DNA of 7,372 bases from Caldifarciminota bacterium (GTDB lineage: Bacteria > Hydrothermota > Tepidihabitantia > Tepidihabitantales > Tepidihabitantaceae), in contig JAFGRF010000355.1 of the NCBI GenBank assembly GCA_016935295.1, positions 1 through 7,372 of the forward strand. Reading direction: 5' to 3'. The stretch's first letter is position 1. The number at the start of each line of letters is the position of its first letter. Below, piece after piece: positions 5,690 through 7,372 of this stretch. Under the pieces are notes generated by a model. It was not told the origin of the DNA. It did no database searches and worked only from the letters and a program-made list of their open reading frames with translations. Made by a program: the position numbers and the translations under genes.

Positions 5690-6835
5690 ATGCTCGGCTG
5701 GTTGGTTGACCCGACTCACATTCTCGGCTTCGTAGCGGTGCAGGCACTGGTTGCCCTCAGCAATGCCCTGCTGCTGAATCGGCTGGGTCGATTTCCGCAG
5801 ACAGCGGCCAAGCCAAAAGTGTCACTGTTGGTGCCGGCCCGCGACGAAGAGGAGTCCATCGGTTCTTGCGTAACGTCGCTGCTCGCGCAGGACTACGGCG
5901 ACCTCGAGGTCGTCGTGCTCGACGACGGCTCACAGGACCGCACAAGAGCTGTGCTTGCTGGACTCCAGTTTGAGCGGCTGCGCGTGCTCGAAGGACGACC
6001 GTTGCCGGATGGCTGGAACGGCAAGGCGTGGGCCTGCCAGCAACTGGCCGACTCCGCCCAGGGAGAATTGTTGCTCTTCACCGACGCCGACACGGTGTTT
6101 CAGCCGCGGACGGTCCGGCTGGCGGTGAATGCAATGGAGGCGACGGGTGCGGACCTGCTGACGGCTGTCACCGGGAATCGCGTCCCCACCCTGGGCGAGC
6201 AACTCACTGTGCCGTTCATGTCCTGGTCGATACTCTCCCTGCTGCCGCTCGCAGTGACCCGGCTGCTGCCGAAGAGCGTTGCCTTCACCGCTGCCAACGG
6301 CAAGTTCATGCTGTTCCGCCGAGAGGCGTATCGCTCGGTGGGCGGGCACGCTGCGGTGAAGGACCACGCCACCGAGGACATCGCTCTTGCCAAGTCCGTC
6401 AGGCGACAGGGGTATCGCTGGTGTCTGATGGATGCCACGCGTCTAGTGAGCGCGAGAATGTACTGCGGATTGATGGACGCGGTAGGCGGATTCAGCAAGA
6501 ACCTGTTTGCATTGTTCAACTACCGTGTACTTGTCGCCTTGTTCGTCTGGACATGGCTGCTGACGATAACCTGGTATCCGATCGGCCTTGTGGCGGCGAC
6601 GATTGCCACCGGCAATGCCATGCCCCTGGCGCCGGTAGCGACCCTCGCCCTCAGCGCCGGCATCTGGCTGCTGGCCTCGCTCAGGTTCGGTTTTCCCTTG
6701 CATCTCTTCCTGCTCGGCCCGGCAATTGTGACGGTGTCGGCCTTCACCGGCATCCGGGCGATGGTGCTGTCGCAGACGGGTCATGCCTGCTGGAAGGGCC
6801 GCCGCCTCGTGGCGCGAAAGCCGCGACTCATCTGA
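5690..6835 (+). CDS. Membrane-bound family 2 glycosyltransferase, CrtQ/HpnB-like
   Basis: This 381-residue inverting GT-A glycosyltransferase is anchored by an N-terminal membrane helix (about 10-31) and by C-terminal hydrophobic segments (about 276-300, 311-331 and 338-358). The catalytic domain opens with VSLLVPARDEEESIGSCV (44-61). Nucleotide-sugar and metal motifs are LDDGS (77-81) and TDADT (131-135), and the likely catalytic acid is HATEDIAL (226-233). The loop LPDGWNGKAWACQQ (105-118) is characteristic of the subfamily that contains staphyloxanthin CrtQ and hopene-associated HpnB, whose acceptors are hydrophobic polyprenoids. Family knowledge therefore suggests sugar transfer to a carotenoid, hopanoid or similar lipid; the sugar and acceptor are not shown by the sequence. 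The start chosen is ATG 5690, two bases after the plsY stop. The frame stays open upstream to an ATG at 5594, but that would overlap plsY by 94 bp and add 32 residues of Ser/Arg/Gly-rich sequence without family resemblance. No clear ribosome-binding site is visible. Confidence 0.88.
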   Translation: MLGWLVDPTHILGFVAVQALVALSNALLLNRLGRFPQTAAKPKVSLLVPARDEEESIGSCVTSLLAQDYGDLEVVVLDDGSQDRTRAVLAGLQFERLRVLEGRPLPDGWNGKAWACQQLADSAQGELLLFTDADTVFQPRTVRLAVNAMEATGADLLTAVTGNRVPTLGEQLTVPFMSWSILSLLPLAVTRLLPKSVAFTAANGKFMLFRREAYRSVGGHAAVKDHATEDIALAKSVRRQGYRWCLMDATRLVSARMYCGLMDAVGGFSKNLFALFNYRVLVALFVWTWLLTITWYPIGLVAATIATGNAMPLAPVATLALSAGIWLLASLRFGFPLHLFLLGPAIVTVSAFTGIRAMVLSQTGHACWKGRRLVARKPRLI

Positions 6836-6865
6836 AACCGGCGCTGCGTACGACCCGGGCAGCGG

Positions 6866-6949
6866 AACGAGGCAGAATACCGCGACGATGGTTACACCGA
6901 CAACTGGCTCGGTACGGTTTCGCTGTCGGTCGGGATGTACATCAAGTAG
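6866..6949 (+). pseudogene. Possible orphan 3' remnant of a secreted or beta-barrel protein gene
   Basis: After the glycosyltransferase TGA the same frame stays open to TAG 6947-6949. Its last part reads RDDGYTDNWLGTVSLSVGMY plus two more residues. The Asp/Asn/Trp-rich turn followed by alternating polar and hydrophobic residues to an aromatic near the C-terminus looks like the last strand of an outer-membrane beta-barrel. Codon third positions are mostly G or C, as in the real genes. There is no usable start codon (the only ATG is four codons before the stop) and no ribosome-binding site. The segment is best explained as the tail of a gene otherwise lost, though a chance frame cannot be excluded over so short a length. 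The left boundary is arbitrary. Confidence 0.3.
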
Positions 6950-6965
6950 ACACGAATGGACAACT

Positions 6966-6991
6966 GCGGGCAGGCGTCATCGCCTGCCCGC
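6966..6991. terminator. Strong hairpin between convergent genes, probable bidirectional terminator
   Basis: GCGGGCAGGCG and CGCCTGCCCGC form a perfect 11-bp stem around the loop TCAT. It lies between the rightward glycosyltransferase (stop at 6835) and the leftward guaA (stop at 7126), where a shared terminator is expected. The T-tract on the rightward strand is weak (TTCGATTT), and the leftward strand has almost none. It may act by stem strength or serve as an mRNA 3'-end protector. Confidence 0.55.
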
Positions 6992-7046
6992 TTCGATTTG
7001 AGGCCTGTCTGTCCGCGCCCCGGGTCTATCTGCTATCGTCAGCGTG

Positions 7047-7069
7047 CATCCGTGGTTCTCTCTGCGTCC
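7047..7069. repeat. Intergenic CATCCGTGGTTCTCTC-like motif
   Basis: The segment beginning CATCCGTGGTTCTCTCTGCG resembles a degenerate intergenic motif (ATCCGTGTTCATCCGTGGTT / CTCTGCGTCC) that I recall from non-coding DNA of planctomycete-like and candidate-phylum genomes. Only one copy is present here, so calling it a repeat depends on that recollection. Confidence 0.3.
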
Positions 7070-7072
7070 GTA

Positions 7073-7111
7073 CTTCTGACTTCTAGCTTCTGACTTCTGC
7101 CTTCTGACTTC
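7073..7111. repeat. Short tandem repeat, 14-bp unit, about 2.8 copies
   Basis: Three consecutive units begin at 7073, 7087 and 7101: CTTCTGACTTCTAG, CTTCTGACTTCTGC and the partial CTTCTGACTTC. Only two positions differ between the full units, and each unit is itself built from CTTCTGA/CTTCT half-units. The array lies in non-coding DNA 15 bp downstream of the guaA stop. Copies are adjacent with no spacers, so it is not a CRISPR array. Confidence 0.8.
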
Positions 7112-7125
7112 GGTCGTCCCGAGTA

Positions 7126-7372
7126 CTAGACTGCTTCTATTGTGGTCGGCGGCTTGGCGGTGATGTTGTAGGTCACGCTCACCACGCCCGGCACCTCTTC
7201 CGTAATCCGCTTGGCCAGCTTCTCCAATGTCTCGTAGGGGAGACGCGTCACGGTCGCGGTCACCGCGTCCTTGCTCTCGAAGCAGCGAACCTCGACCTGG
7301 AGGCCATAGTCCCGCTTGCCGTTCCTCATCCCCGTGACCTTGTCGTTGTGCAGGATCGCCAGCCACTGGAAC
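7126..7372 (-). CDS. guaA: GMP synthase (glutamine-hydrolysing), C-terminal fragment
   Basis: Partial gene: the 5' part lies beyond the right edge. The visible 81 residues (frame from 7371, TAG at 7128-7126) correspond to almost the whole C-terminal dimerisation domain of GuaA, which converts XMP to GMP using glutamine and ATP in purine synthesis. Diagnostic stretches are VTGMRNGKRDYGLQVEVR, then ESKDAVTATVTRLPYETLEK, then the closing VTYNITAKPPTTIE. The KPPxTIE ending contributes to XMP phosphate binding and dimer contacts in the family. The last residues here are IEAV rather than the usual IEWE. The VTGM..GKR.YG form is one I associate with archaeal-like or deep-branching bacterial GuaA sequences. 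It converges with the glycosyltransferase unit across a 290-bp spacer and is presumably a housekeeping gene unrelated to the lipid cluster. Confidence 0.9.
   Translation of the reverse strand, partial: FQWLAILHNDKVTGMRNGKRDYGLQVEVRCFESKDAVTATVTRLPYETLEKLAKRITEEVPGVVSVTYNITAKPPTTIEAV

Noticed and set aside
6028..7086. Rightward open frame of about 350 codons in another frame over the glycosyltransferase
   Set aside because: It is an out-of-frame shadow rich in Arg, Gly, His and Cys, without motifs, and it runs through the terminator hairpin and repeats.
7073..7111. Tandem 14-bp units as a CRISPR array or phase-variable coding repeat
   Set aside because: The units are adjacent without spacers, too short for CRISPR repeats, and lie outside any supported gene.
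6977..7366. Leftward open frame of about 129 codons over guaA
   Set aside because: The overlapping leftward frame ending at 7126 clearly encodes GuaA. This one reads through the repeat array and hairpin and has no family resemblance.

Overview
This is a GC-rich window with tightly packed genes from what looks like an uncultured or poorly sampled bacterium. The PlsY-type acyltransferase has the GDGNPGAVN and GHAFSP...GGKA signature that I associate with Chloroflexi-like lineages. The intergenic DNA at the right end carries short degenerate repeats of a kind common in candidate-phylum and planctomycete-like genomes. No marker gene in the window fixes the phylum, so the taxonomy is a weak inference. 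I see no tRNA, rRNA, CRISPR array, transposase or phage gene.

Layout, left to right. (1) Positions 1-187 hold the 3' end of a rightward short-chain dehydrogenase. (2) A leftward two-gene unit follows, read from 4222 down to 205. Its first gene is a CrtI/CrtN/CRTISO-like FAD oxidoreductase (540 aa). Its second is an 808-aa fusion of another CrtI-like flavoprotein with a DPYD/GltD-type iron-sulfur module and a second FAD-type Rossmann domain. (3) A 191-bp divergent regulatory region (4223-4413) has a promoter-like signal in each direction and a perfect 14-bp palindrome. (4) A rightward three-gene unit starts at 4414: a secreted LolA-fold-like protein, a PlsY-family acyltransferase and a CrtQ/HpnB-like family 2 glycosyltransferase, with 2-bp gaps between genes. 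(5) A non-coding stretch (6836-7125) holds an orphan C-terminal coding remnant, a perfect 11-bp-stem hairpin and short repeats. (6) The leftward 3' end of a GMP synthase gene (guaA) runs off the right edge.

How the genes may work together. The two CrtI-like oxidoreductases, the CrtQ-like glycosyltransferase and the acyltransferase flank one divergent control region. This parallels the desaturase/oxidase, glycosyltransferase and acyltransferase logic of glycosylated, acylated carotenoids such as staphyloxanthin. No phytoene or squalene synthase lies in the window, so substrate and product are unknown. A polyprenoid or other membrane glycolipid is equally possible. The most unusual object is the 808-aa fusion. 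Its C-terminal module keeps eight cysteines spaced as in dihydropyrimidine dehydrogenase domain I and keeps an FAD-type Rossmann fold, but appears to lack the NAD(P)H-binding insert. That suggests a flavin/Fe-S/flavin electron relay attached to a carotenoid-type oxidoreductase.
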